From Owenia fusiformis (taxonomy: Eukaryota > Annelida > Polychaeta > Sabellida > Oweniidae): 64,000 bases of DNA. Where the stretch lies: the NCBI GenBank assembly GCA_903813345.2, contig CAIIXF020000004.1:23685985-23749984 (forward strand), read 5' to 3'. The notes beneath the pieces were generated by a model. The model ran no database searches. It was not told the DNA's origin and worked only from the letters and a program-made list of their open reading frames with translations. The position numbers and the translations under genes are program-made. Of this stretch, positions 25,548-36,159 are shown in pieces (position 1 is the first letter of the stretch; the number at the start of each line of letters is the position of its first letter).

Positions 25548-27012
25548 CATCAGTGACAACACGTATATCACAATGCCCAGTATGGGTATACTACGGGTAT
25601 CATCAGTGACATACACGTATATCACAATGCACAGTATGGGTATACAATGGGTATCATCAGTGACATACACGTATATCACAATGCCCAGTATGGGTATACA
25701 ATGGGTATCATCAGTGACATACACGTATATCACAATGCACATTATGGGTATACAATGGGTATCATCAGTGACATACACGTATATTACAATGCACAGGTAT
25801 GGGTATACAATGGGTATCATCAGTGACATACACGTATATTACAATGCACAGGTATGGGTATACAATGGGTATCATCAGTGACATACACGTATATTACAAT
25901 GCCCAGTATGGGTATACAATGGGTATCATCAGTGACATACACGTATTTCACAATGCCCAGTATGGGTATACAATGGGTATCATCAGTGACATACACGTAT
26001 ATTACAATGCACAGGTATGGGTATACAATGGGTATCATCAGTGACATACACGTATATTACAATGCACAGGTATGGGTATACAATGGGTATCATCAGTGAC
26101 ATACACGTATATCACAATGCACAGTATGGGTATACAATGGGTATCATCAGTGACATACACGTATTTCACAATGCCCAGTATGGGTATACAATGGGTATCA
26201 TCAGTGACATACACGTATATCACAATGCACAGTATGGGTATACAATGGGTATCATCAGTGACATACACGTATTTCACAATGCCCAGTATGGGTATACAAT
26301 GGGTATCATCAGTGACAACACGTATATCACAATGCCCAGTATGGGTATACTACGGGTATCATCAGTGACATACACGTATATCACAATGCACAGTATGGGT
26401 ATACAATGGGTATCATCAGTGACATACACGTATATTACAATGCCCAGTATGGGTATACAATGGGTATCATCAGTGACATACACGTATATCACAATGCCCA
26501 GTATGGGTATACAATGGGTATCATCAGTGACATACACGTATATTACAATGCACAGGTATGGGTATACAATGGGTATCATCAGTGACATACACGTATATTA
26601 CAATGCACAGGTATGGGTATACAATGGGTATCATCAGTGACCTACACGTATATCACAATGCACAGTATGGGTATACAATGGGTATCATCAGTGACCTACA
26701 CGTATATTACAATGCACAGGTATGGGTATACAATGGGTATCATCAGTGACATACACGTATATTACAATGCACAGGTATGGGTATACAATGGGTATCATCA
26801 GTGACATACACGTATATCACAATGCCCAGTATGGGTATACAATGGGTATCATCAGTGACATACACGTATATCACAATGCCCAGTATGGGTATACAATGGG
26901 TATCATCAGTGACATACACGTATATCACAATGCCCAGTATGGGTATACAATGGGTATCATCAGTGATATACACGTATATCACAATGCACAGTATGGGTAT
27001 ACTATGGGTATC
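25548..27012 (+). repeat. Satellite array of ~54-55-bp units, ~27 copies
   Basis: Unit GGGTATCATCAGTGACATAC then ACGTATATCACAATGCCCAG and TATGGGTATACAAT. Two main variants differ by CCCAG or CACAG against CACAGG (54 or 55 bp). Blocks of variants repeat in higher-order fashion: the opening ACAACACG and CTACGGG variants recur together near 26317-26350. Long ORFs here only reflect an 18-codon period without stops. Confidence 0.96.
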
Positions 27013-28411
27013 TACAATTTTGGCTGAATGATACAATTTTTCGTTCTGTTGATTAAAATTTACGCGAAGGGGCCATATTCATTAATGACCCCTTCTAAGC
27101 ATCACTTTCATTTGATGCAAATACTTTTTCCATTTTGAAATTTGATGTGACGATTTCGTTACCTTAAGTCGTTGATCATTTTTATGCGGAATATCGAGTT
27201 ATACTATCGCCATATTGATAATACATACACTTTGTTAATCGAAGAGTATTTTGAATAGTCGACTTTGTTTTGTTTTTAGTGACGTAAGGAGTAATGGATT
27301 TTCGACCAATCAGTAATGATGGTATGCCATGACGTATACCAGTTACAGACCAATAGAGTAAAGATTCATCTTTACGTGAAAAAATGGTATTTAACTAAAC
27401 GAAGAGTGCCACATAGCAGGGGCGAATAAGAAAACTAACAGGGGGGACTTCAAGTTTGAAAAAATTATATTCTGAACTCAGGTTGTCGGAAGCTCATCAT
27501 GACAGTGTGACAAATGTGCGTAATAATATAAGAAGGATCTTTGAAGCAGAGAGTGTCATAAAATATCAAAGTCTATAAGAGATTACCAAAATGTACAACT
27601 TGAGTAAAAGTCAACAAAGCACGTATTTGTTTTACATAAAGAAGATTCCTAATCTTGTCTTTAAGTGTATATTAGAGAAGTTCTGAAAGAGCTTACGGTT
27701 CCCTTATAGAGAGCTCCCTGGAGAAACACAGAGAGTAACTAATTGGTTTTCAACAACGATCATCTCAATCAAATTTAAATTGATCTTCACACGTTAAAAA
27801 GTCCAAGTTTCGTGTTTTCAATTCAAACAAAAAAGACGAAACAATAAGGAATGAAGTTAACAAACTGTTTGATGATTTATGGTAAAAACGAATACAAGAA
27901 AACTAGAAAGACCGTTAGGAGTTTATAGGGTAAATAGGATTTTATAGCTATGCTAGACATGACTTTTTCGTATGGGTAGCTCAAAGTGGAATTGGTCGAA
28001 TCATCCAGGCAGAGGATGTAATTAGTCCTTCTTTGATCACCTCACAAAGAATATCAAATTGAACATGCTTTGAGGCTATATTCAAAATATTCCCAGGTTA
28101 GACTACGTCAAGATATCCAGGCTCGCGAGAGGCGTACTCGACTTATTCAATAAACTACTTAAAGTTTCGGTATTTCATATTTGGAGAGTGTCCCAGAGCA
28201 CCGATGTTGATGGCCTCGTAATCTGGAGGTCGGTGATCTAGGTCCAATACGATTAATATATCTAACCTTGCAATTTAATCAAGCGGACAACCACCGTGTT
28301 TCTATTGGCCAATTGCTAGAATGTCTCCAATGATTTGAAAAACAAATATCCGGTTAAAGGACAAAGTCACATTTCGTGTGCATTAGACTGTAATGACTTT
28401 CGACAACAAGT
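27013..28411. other. Intergenic, no gene seen
   Basis: AT-rich flanking DNA between the satellite and a SINE. No coding evidence. Confidence 0.5.
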
Positions 28412-28610
28412 CGCCAGCCCTTATGGCTCAGGGGTAGAGCGTCTGACTCGGGAGCGGAGGGTCCTGGGTTCGATTCCCGTACGGGAAATTGAATTTAGCA
28501 CACACTCTTTCGAGTCTAGTATCTGCCTCGGTACACTACAGCTCCCCGACGGACGTGTCCAAGACCATAATTTGGCAACGATGAGCGCTGCTAATCATAC
28601 TCTCTGTAAC
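28412..28610 (+). mobile_element. Probable tRNA-derived SINE
   Basis: A tRNA-like head at 28416-28488 has an A-box (TGGCTCAGGGGTAGAGCG), an anticodon-like arm and a B-box (GGGTTCGATTCCCGT). The acceptor and anticodon stems are poorly paired, so it is not a functional tRNA. A unique GC-richer body follows (to about 28610). The 3' boundary and target duplication are not resolved. Confidence 0.55.
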
Positions 28611-28887
28611 GCCTAGTTTGAATATGTATTCATCATAAAACACATATTTTGTATAAAACCAAATTTCAGTCAATATCATAACCATAGAACATGATTTAAT
28701 ACACAGTGCAAAAAGTTGTAGTTTGTTATCAAATGCCTATATTTGGGCAAAAAAAGTTTTTTCCAAATTAATTCTCCGGATATTTTAATGTAGTGTTAAC
28801 AAAGAGCGATTTTTGGGCATGTGCAATGTGACGTCAAAAGTAGGGTGTCTACAAAACAAAGACCTAAGACCTAAGACCTACAAAACT

Positions 28888-29386
28888 AAGACCCCCCACG
28901 TTATAAAACTAAGACCCTGTTATAAAACTAAGACCCCCCACGTTATAAAACTAAGACCCTGTTATAAAACTAAGACCCCCCACGTTATAAAACTAAGACC
29001 CTGTTATAAAACTAAGACCCCCCACGTTATAAAACTAAGACCCTGTTATAAAACTAAGACCCCCCACGTTATAAAACTAAGACCCTGTTATAAAACTAAG
29101 ACCCCCCACGTTATAAAACTAAGACCCTGTTATAAAACTAAGACCCCCCACGTTATAAAACTAAGACCCTGTTATAAAACTAAGACCCCCACGTTATAAA
29201 ACTAAGACCCTGTTATAAAACTAAGACCCCCCACGTTATAAAACTAAGACCCTGTTATAAAACTAAGACCCCCCACGTTATAAAACTAAGACCCTGTTAT
29301 AAAACTAAGACCCCCCCACGTTATAAAACTAAGACCCTGTTATAAAACTAAGACCTCCCACGTTATAAAACTAAGACCCTGTTATA
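28888..29386 (+). repeat. Left-arm 42-bp tandem array, ~12 copies
   Basis: Alternating subunits ending CCCCCCACGTTATAAAACTA and CCCTGTTATAAAACTAAGA (23 and 19 bp). Very homogeneous, with only C-run length changes and one CCTCCC variant. Confidence 0.97.
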
Positions 29387-30727
29387 AGAATCAGTCATCG
29401 TGCCTTGCTCTGCTCGCCACAAGGTAGTCTTGCCTCTGGGCCTTGTGTTCCCCAGTAACATAGAACAGCGGATTATATAAAAATGGACTGTAACAAATAC
29501 CCGGATTTGTTGATTTTTAAAAAAAGTAATTTTTTGATATCACTTTTTATGCCCGGCATAAAAAGTGATATCCCATTTTATGCTGGCATAAAAAGTGATG
29601 TCCCATTTTATGCTGAGCATAAAAAGAGATACTCCATTTTATGCTGGTATTGTTTTGGAAGTGATGTTTAATGGTAGTTCAAGATTTAAGACCCATCATT
29701 CTGGCACAGATTGCTGAACCATTGTTAGTTAAGAATTCCTAATAGAATTAAGAATTATTAGCTGAAACTGAGTTGTTTTGCCCTGGCAAACAATTTTCCA
29801 ACTTGTAGTTCAACTTCTTCTGTCTATTTGTTGATAGTCTGTGATGTCATCATCAATCATCACAATAGAAATGAGGTAATTCACGATGACATCACAAAGT
29901 ACTCTGATGACATCATCAATCATCACAATGGAAACGAGATAATTCATGATGACATCACAAAGCATCTCTGTCATAGATAGAACTCTGCCACATTTCTTAG
30001 AAATCAAACTACTATGTGACATCATAGATAATCTCACTGTCACAGATAGAATTCACCTAATTCCCATTGTGATGATTGATGATGACATCACAGACTGTCA
30101 ACACATATAGACAAAAATGAATTTCAAATGCATATTGGGATATTGTTTGCTAGGACCATGGACGTATATCATCACGTCCATGCTAGGACAAACAGAACAG
30201 TTTCAGCTATTAATTCTTAATTCTATTAGGAATTCTTAACTAAAATAAGTTGCTTCTGGTCCTTTTATAACAGGGTCTTAGACCTGTATGTTACTGGGGA
30301 ACTCGAGGGATAGAGCCGAGACTACCTTAAAATTATGTATATGTGTACGTTACTAGGGAAAACAAGGGTCAGTGGCAAGACTACCATATGTGTATGTTAA
30401 TAGGGTAAACAAGGGCCAGAGGCAAGACTACCATGTGTAGATTCTGTATGTGAGAAGGGAACACAAGGACCAGAAGCAAGACTACCTTTTGTAGAATCTT
30501 TATGTTAGTGGGGAGAATCTGTATATTAGAAGGGAACACAAGGACCAGAAGCAAGACTACCTTTTGTAGAATCTTTATGTTAGTGGGGAGAATCTGTATA
30601 TTAGAAGGGAACACAAGGACCAGAAGCAAGACTATCTTTTGTAGAATCTGTATGTTACTGGGGAACACAAGGCCCAGAGGCAAGACTACCTTGTGGCGAG
30701 CAGAGCAAGGCACAGTGACTGATTCTT
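29387..30727. repeat. Core of foldback element with internal repeats
   Basis: Contains a ~33-bp tandem repeat at 29538-29648 (TTTTATGCTGGCATAAAAAG). Repeated GATGTCATCATCAATCATC blocks occur at about 29840-30090 in both orientations, so they pair. A ~86-bp tandem repeat sits at 30360-30690 (GGGGAGAATCTGTATATTAG). No plausible coding region. Confidence 0.85.
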
Positions 30728-30730
30728 ATA

Positions 30731-32100
30731 ACAGGGTCTTAGTTTTATTACGTGGGGGGTCTTAGTTTTATTACGTGGGGGTTTTTAGTTTTATAACAGG
30801 GTCTTAGTTTTATAACGTGGGGGGTCTTAGTTTTATAACAGGGTCTTAGTTTTATTACGTGGGGGGTCTTAGTTTTATAACAGGGTCTTAGTTTTATAAC
30901 GTGGGGGGTCTTAGTTTTATAACAGGGTCTTAGTTTTATAACGTGGGGGGTCTTAGTTTTATAACAGGGTCTTAGTTTTATAACGTGGGGGGTCTTAGTT
31001 TTATAACAGGGTCTTAGTTTTATAACGTAGGGGGTCTTAGTTTTATAACAGGGTCTTAGTTTTATAACGTGGGGGGTCTTAGTTTTATAACAGGGTCTTA
31101 GTTTTATAACGTGGGGGGTCTTAGTTTTATAACAGGGTCTTAGTTTTATAATGTGGGGGGTCTTAGTTTTATAACAGGGTCTTAGTTTTATAACGTAGGG
31201 GGTCTTAGTTTTATAACAGGGTCTTAGTTTTATTACATGGGGGGTCTTAGTTTTATAACAGGGTCTTAGTTTTATAACGTGGGGGGTCTTAGTTTTATAA
31301 CAGGGTCTTAGTTTTATAACGTGGGGGGTCTTAGTTTTATAACAGGGTCTTAGTTTTATAACATGGGGGGTCTTAGTTTTATAACAGGGTCTTAGTTTTA
31401 TAACGTGGGGGGTCTTAGTTTTATAACAGGGTCTTAGTTTTATTACGTGGGGGGTCTTAGTTTTATAACAGGGTCTTAGTTTTATAACGTGGGGGGTCTT
31501 AGTTTTATAACAGGGTCTTAGTTTTATAACGTGGGGGGTCTTAGTTTTATAACAGGGTCTTAGTTTTATAACGTTGGGGGTCTTAGTTTTATAACAGGGT
31601 CTTAGTTTTATAACGTGGGGGGTCTTCGTTTTATAACAGGGTCTTAGTTTTATAACGTGGGGGGGTCTTAGTTTTATAACAGGATCTTAGTTTTATAACG
31701 TGGGGGGTCTTAGTTTTATAACAGGGTCTTAGTTTTATAACGTGGGGGGTCTTAGTTTTATAACAGGGTCTTAGTTTTATAACGTGGGGGGTCTTAGTTT
31801 TATAACAGGGTCTTAGTTTTATAACGTGGGGGGTCTTAGTTTTATAACAGGGTCTTAGTTTTATAACGTGGGGGGTCTTAGTTTTATAACAGGGTCTTAG
31901 TTTTATAACATGGGGGGTCTTAGTTTTATAACAGGGTCTTAGTTTTATAACGTGGGGGGTCTTAGTTTTATAACAGGGTCTTAGTTTTATAACGTGGGGG
32001 GTCTTAGTTTTATAACAGGGTCTTAGTTTTATAACCTGGGGGGTCTTAGTTTTATAACAGGGTCTTAGTTTTATAACGTGGGGGGTCTTAGTTTTGTAGG
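30731..32100 (-). repeat. Right-arm 42-bp tandem array, ~32 copies
   Basis: The reverse complement of the left-arm unit: GGTCTTAGTTTTATAACAG alternating with GGTCTTAGTTTTATAACGTG plus GGG. It is about 2.7 times longer than the left arm. Sparse point variants (CATGGGG, GTAGGGG, TTATTACG) mark individual copies. Confidence 0.97.
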
Positions 32101-32144
32101 TCTTAGGTCTTAGGTCTTAGTTTTGTAGACACCCGTCAAAAGTA

Positions 32145-33084
32145 GTTAACGAGAAGAAAGTTAACAGACGTTTCATTTATCGGAGCACAAATATGGAAGA
32201 ATGTCGTTGCCATTTGTAAAGTAGGTTGAAACTGCCTAAGCGGTACCTTTCTTAATTACTTAAGATGATATTAGGTTATAATTTTACAGTGAAAAAAATT
32301 CATTTTGTTCTTCATTGAAGTCCTACGGAGGACACACTAATATTTCCAATTATTTTTCTGTAGAGGTCTTTTTGTTTTTATGTTTCTACAATAGCTGTTC
32401 CTACTCTCATTAATACCGGAAACAAAAAAGGAGGTGGGGTTATTGACTTGTTAATAACAATTTCTTCTACATCTTGTTCTTTCTTTCCGATGACTACCTT
32501 TACTAACGCGGAAATGCGTAGTGGTTTCACCTGTCGAATAAACTTGGCATGATATGTGTGTTGTTTAAAGGCCTTCATTTTGTGATACGATTGAATAACA
32601 GGGTACGATTATTTTGCATTGATTACGTGGGTTGTGACGTCATCTACTGACAGGAACAACAGGAATATAATTATTTTGATTGGAAAAAACGTTTATTTTT
32701 CCACGTCGGTTATTTGCCGATGGGTTAAGAATGTCGCGCTTTCTTTCGTTCAAGGTTGGTATGACCTTTAATTAAAGGAAGTAGGTGGTTATATTTAATT
32801 GATAAATAGCATCATTTTAACCAAGGAATTGGATGCCTCAAAGAGCGTGTGTAAATCCATCTTAGCTACACTTTCTCAAAACGTTCTGTAAAAACACTTT
32901 GATAAGTTGTGATGGCCTGTTTATGTTCAGCTCCTTTTTTCAATACCTTTGGGTCGCTTTCGGATGGCTTAGTTGATTTTCTTAATCGCACGTTAACGAT
33001 TAACTTTAACACTTGGTTCTCGTAGAGTAATGAGTGTTTGCAAACTTTTGGATGGGGCCTATGATGATATGGTAAGAGACACAC
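32145..33084. other. Intergenic between two transposons
   Basis: No supported gene. Short minus-strand ORFs at 32378-32578 and 32866-33084 have no recognised motif. Confidence 0.45.
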
Positions 33085-33088
33085 TTAA

Positions 33089-33136
33089 CCCTTTACCACC
33101 CGGCCCATTTTTGACGTTATACTACCCTTACCACCC
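33089..33136. repeat. piggyBac left end: TIR plus internal copy
   Basis: CCCTTTACCACCC at 33089-33101 and CCCTTACCACCC at 33125-33136, 36 bp apart. Repeated end motifs are the expected transposase-binding sites in this superfamily; their role here is inferred. Confidence 0.85.
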
Positions 33137-34185
33137 AGCCGATTTGCTCAAAATGCAACTTTTGGGAGCACTTTTGTAACAATTTTTAACTGTCTTGTAA
33201 ATGGTCTTAATCAATGATTCGTGGTATTATACATTCATTTGGTACAATGTCAAACTGTTCCCTTAGATTTTATTATAAATATTCTAATGAGCGTTGTCAT
33301 AGCAACCAATAAAACATGCCTAATAAAACCCTTGATTTTAAGCGGATTTTGGGATTAATTCACACATATTGAAAATCAAAAATTAAGAATTGCTATCGTC
33401 ATTGTGACAAAAAAGTTACATTTGTCTTAATACATTATTTTCTTTCTTAATTGTATCATTTGACTGCATTGTACTACAATATAATAGGCTGTTCAATCTA
33501 ATGTACTCACCAAAACTTATTCTAAAAGTAAGAAACATAATGTATGAATTTGAAAATACAATAAGATGTTTATTTGTCAACAATAATAACAATAACATAT
33601 AATAAAAACAACACATGTATTACTGAACTAACACAAAATGAAATGTTATTCATCTTAGTGTGCTTGTAATATAATATCACCTAGCTTACAGTCATTACTG
33701 ACACAATAGCTCTTCCTTATTATTCCTTATTAATATTGTAACAATTGGTAATGTGCTACAATACTATCTGACTATTAAATGTAATTCATAAACTTTAGAG
33801 TATGATACTACAAATACAAAATAAAACAATTGTATTTTTGTAATATCATACCACTTGGCTTATAGCCATAACTGACACAATAACCTTCACTCATATAGAA
33901 ACTATCAGTATTTTTGCAATTTACTATTTGTAAACTCATGAGTATGACATTACAAACAGGAAATTAAATTTTTTTTACCATGTTTGTAGTATCATACCAC
34001 TTAGCTTATGTTCATTACTGACACAATAGGTTTTCGTTCCTCATTAATATTGTAACTTTTGATAATGTGCTACAATACTATTTCATGTAATTCATAAACT
34101 ATAGAGTATGATATTACAAACACAAAATAAAACAATAGCGTTTTTGTAATATCATACCACTAAGGTTTAAGTCATAACTGACATT

Positions 34186-34343
34186 TATAGGATATCCTAT
34201 GATTTTGAGGAATATCATTTTTATCTACGTTGTGATATTGATATCTGCACGAGAGAGCGAAGCGAGCGAGTGCATATATCAATATCATTGAGTAGATTAA
34301 AATGATATTCTGAAAAAATCATAGGATGTTCTTATTATCCTAC
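34186..34343. repeat. Nested palindrome
   Basis: AGGATATCCTATGATTTT and GAATATCATTTTTATCTAC pair with GTAGATTAAAATGATATTC and AAAATCATAGGAT. The loop is GC-richer (GAGAGAGCGAAGCGAGCGAG). Confidence 0.75.
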
Positions 34344-34602
34344 ACTTACAAGGAGTGTACTGAATGTATAATATCATTGTAAAATGAATTTCATGCCAAA
34401 TAGAGTCAATTTGGCGGGAAATCAACAAGCGGAGTATATCGTCACAATATCCTCCGCATATTGGGTTTTCCGGAGTATATCGTCACGATATCCTCCGCCC
34501 GGAGTATATCGTGACAATATCCTCCGGATATTCATTTTGCCAATAAATATCAAATTTATTTTTTCATGTTATTATACATTTAGTACATTAAGTGTAGGAT
34601 AA
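34338..34602. repeat. Nested foldback with three CGGAGTATATCG repeats
   Basis: TATCCTACACTTA at the left is inverted as TAAGTGTAGGATA at the right. The centre holds three near-copies of CGGAGTATATCGTCACAATA then TCCTCCG (34430-34530), each itself an imperfect palindrome. Confidence 0.75.
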
Positions 34603-35174
34603 AGCTTTTTATTCCTCATTAATATCATAACGTATGACTTTGTGTCCAGTACTTTTGATTCATAACTATAAAATATGATATTACAAACACAAAATGAAAA
34701 TATAGTGTGTTTGTAATATCATACCACTTATAACCATTACTTACAAAATAACTTTTGATTCTCACTCATATTGAAACTACGTATCAGTATTTTTGCAATT
34801 GACCTTTTATATGAGTATGATATTACAAACACAAAACAAAACTTTAGTGTGTTTGTAATATCATACCACTTAGCTTATAGTCATTACTGACACAATTACT
34901 TCTCATTCCTCATTAATATTGTAACTTTTGGCAATTTTGCACTTGTAAAATGATAAGTATGATTTTACATACACAAAATAAACTATAGTAGTAATGGACT
35001 AGAATGTTTGTAATATCATTCCACTTTAATATAGCAATTACTGAAACGATGCAGTTTCAGTGTGTTTGAATATTACAAACACAAATAACAAAGGAACATA
35101 ATGAGTCTACAGTATCATGCTCCTTAGCTTAGTTTCAACATTTTTATACACTGTACATTCATTGACCACATATT

Positions 35175-35711
35175 CACTGGTGATCCACTCGATTACGCTG
35201 GTTACCAAAACGGTTTGTTTTGGTAACAAAATGTCGGAACATCCGGAAGGTACGATTTTTCTCGTTTCCTTATTTTACACTTTGTAGGCAGAATTCCCAC
35301 AACATTTTTTAACACAAACGTGTATCAGTATCATATGTTTATGAAAGTGTACATATTTGCGAACAAATAGTTCAGAAGACAACAGAATCGTCGATTTACT
35401 TCCTCACTTAAGTTACATAAACGGTTTGGGTTAAAAGTGCAGATCTTAACTGTTTTTCGAAAAACCATTTATGTAACTTAAGTGAGGAAGTAAATCGACG
35501 ATTCTGTTGTCCTCTGAGCTATTTTTTCGCAAACATGTACTTTTTCTTAAAAATATGATACTGATGCACGCTGTGAGAAAAAAAGTCGTGGGGATTCTGC
35601 CTGCAACGCGTGAAATAAGGAAAAAAGAAAAATCGTGCCTTCGACGTTCCGACATTTTGTTACCAAAACGGTTCGTTTTGGTAACCAGCGTAATCGAGTG
35701 GATCACCAGTG
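35175..35711. mobile_element. Nested 537-bp foldback, 5-bp TSD
   Basis: Ends CACTGGTGATCC / GGATCACCAGTG with a perfect flanking duplication ATATT (35170-35174, 35712-35716). Arms extend with high identity past GGTTACCAAAACGG and TTGGTAACAAAATGTCGG. A second inner pair, TAAATCGACGATTCTGTTGT, lies either side of the centre, so most of the element is palindromic. CAC/CAG ends and a 5-bp TSD match the other hAT5-like elements here. Confidence 0.85.
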
Positions 35712-36159
35712 ATATTGGAATTTAATCTATTTTGCTATGTTTTGCACATGTATGTGTTATTATGCACTCAGTATTCTAGTATGTAAAATGTTGAGTGTTA
35801 CATTTCAACTAACACATCATGACTAACTCAGTCCATATTTCATGTGCTAGGATGGATCTATGATGACCTAAATACACGTGCCAGTATTACAGAATGATGC
35901 AGAGACTGCACTATGTGAGGAATATAGTCAGACAGTATGATAAATGAGAATTCTACATAGACCTTTGCATTTCATTTCATCAAATCATGCCCTTTAACTC
36001 ACTCTCCATAAGAATGAGGCACTGTACTTTTACTGAATTTGGAGGCTTATTCAATTTGACAAATTAATTGCAGTATTCTTGCCTTACCAATTCACCTGAC
36101 GAAGTTTCTTTCATTCATTGTTGTAAATTGACTTATTGGTACCGTCTCTTATTTTCAGC

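Larger units (their letters stand above)
28843..32134. mobile_element. Complete 3.3-kb foldback transposon with tandem-array arms
   Basis: Terminal inverted repeat GGGTGTCTACAAAAC / GTTTTGTAGACACCC, flanked by the perfect 10-bp duplication GTCAAAAGTA (28833-28842, 32135-32144). Inside each end is AAGACCTAAGACCTAAG, then a 42-bp tandem array that is reverse-complementary between arms. Further inward the inverted pairing continues: the 90-bp segments at 29384-29470 and 30648-30735 pair (GCTCTGCTCGCCACAAGG and its inverse), as do CTAATAGAATTAAGAATT (29740) and its inverse (30210). So almost the entire element is a nested palindrome. It encodes no protein that I can see. A TSD of about 10 bp is in the range of Mutator-like and some other superfamilies; I do not assign one. 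Confidence 0.93.
33640..35135 (+). repeat. ~150-180-bp repeats with internal hairpins, ~7 copies
   Basis: Units start CTTATAGTCATTACTGACAC and end TTTGTAATATCATACCACT. Ends of units fall near 33851, 33995, 34162, 34729, 34868 and 35025. Within most units TATGATATTACAAACAC is inverted as GTGTTTGTAATATCATA about 20 bases on, giving a hairpin per unit. The array is interrupted by nested elements at 34186-34602. Confidence 0.85.

Noticed and set aside
25573-27031. Many overlapping ORFs up to 207 codons on both strands
   Set aside because: They are the automatic translations of a 54-bp (18-codon) satellite and shift frame at each 55-bp unit.
28416-28488. Functional tRNA gene
   Set aside because: A- and B-boxes are present but acceptor, anticodon and part of the T stem do not pair; better read as a SINE head.
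28813-29199. 128-codon ORF rich in KTKTPHVIKLRPCY
   Set aside because: Translation of the 42-bp array of the foldback element; no independent coding evidence.
28888-32100. CRISPR-like regular repeats
   Set aside because: Units are contiguous tandem repeats with no unique spacers, in a eukaryotic foldback element.
35446-35725. ORFs on both strands at 35.5 kb
   Set aside because: Lie in the palindromic arms of the nested foldback and mirror each other.
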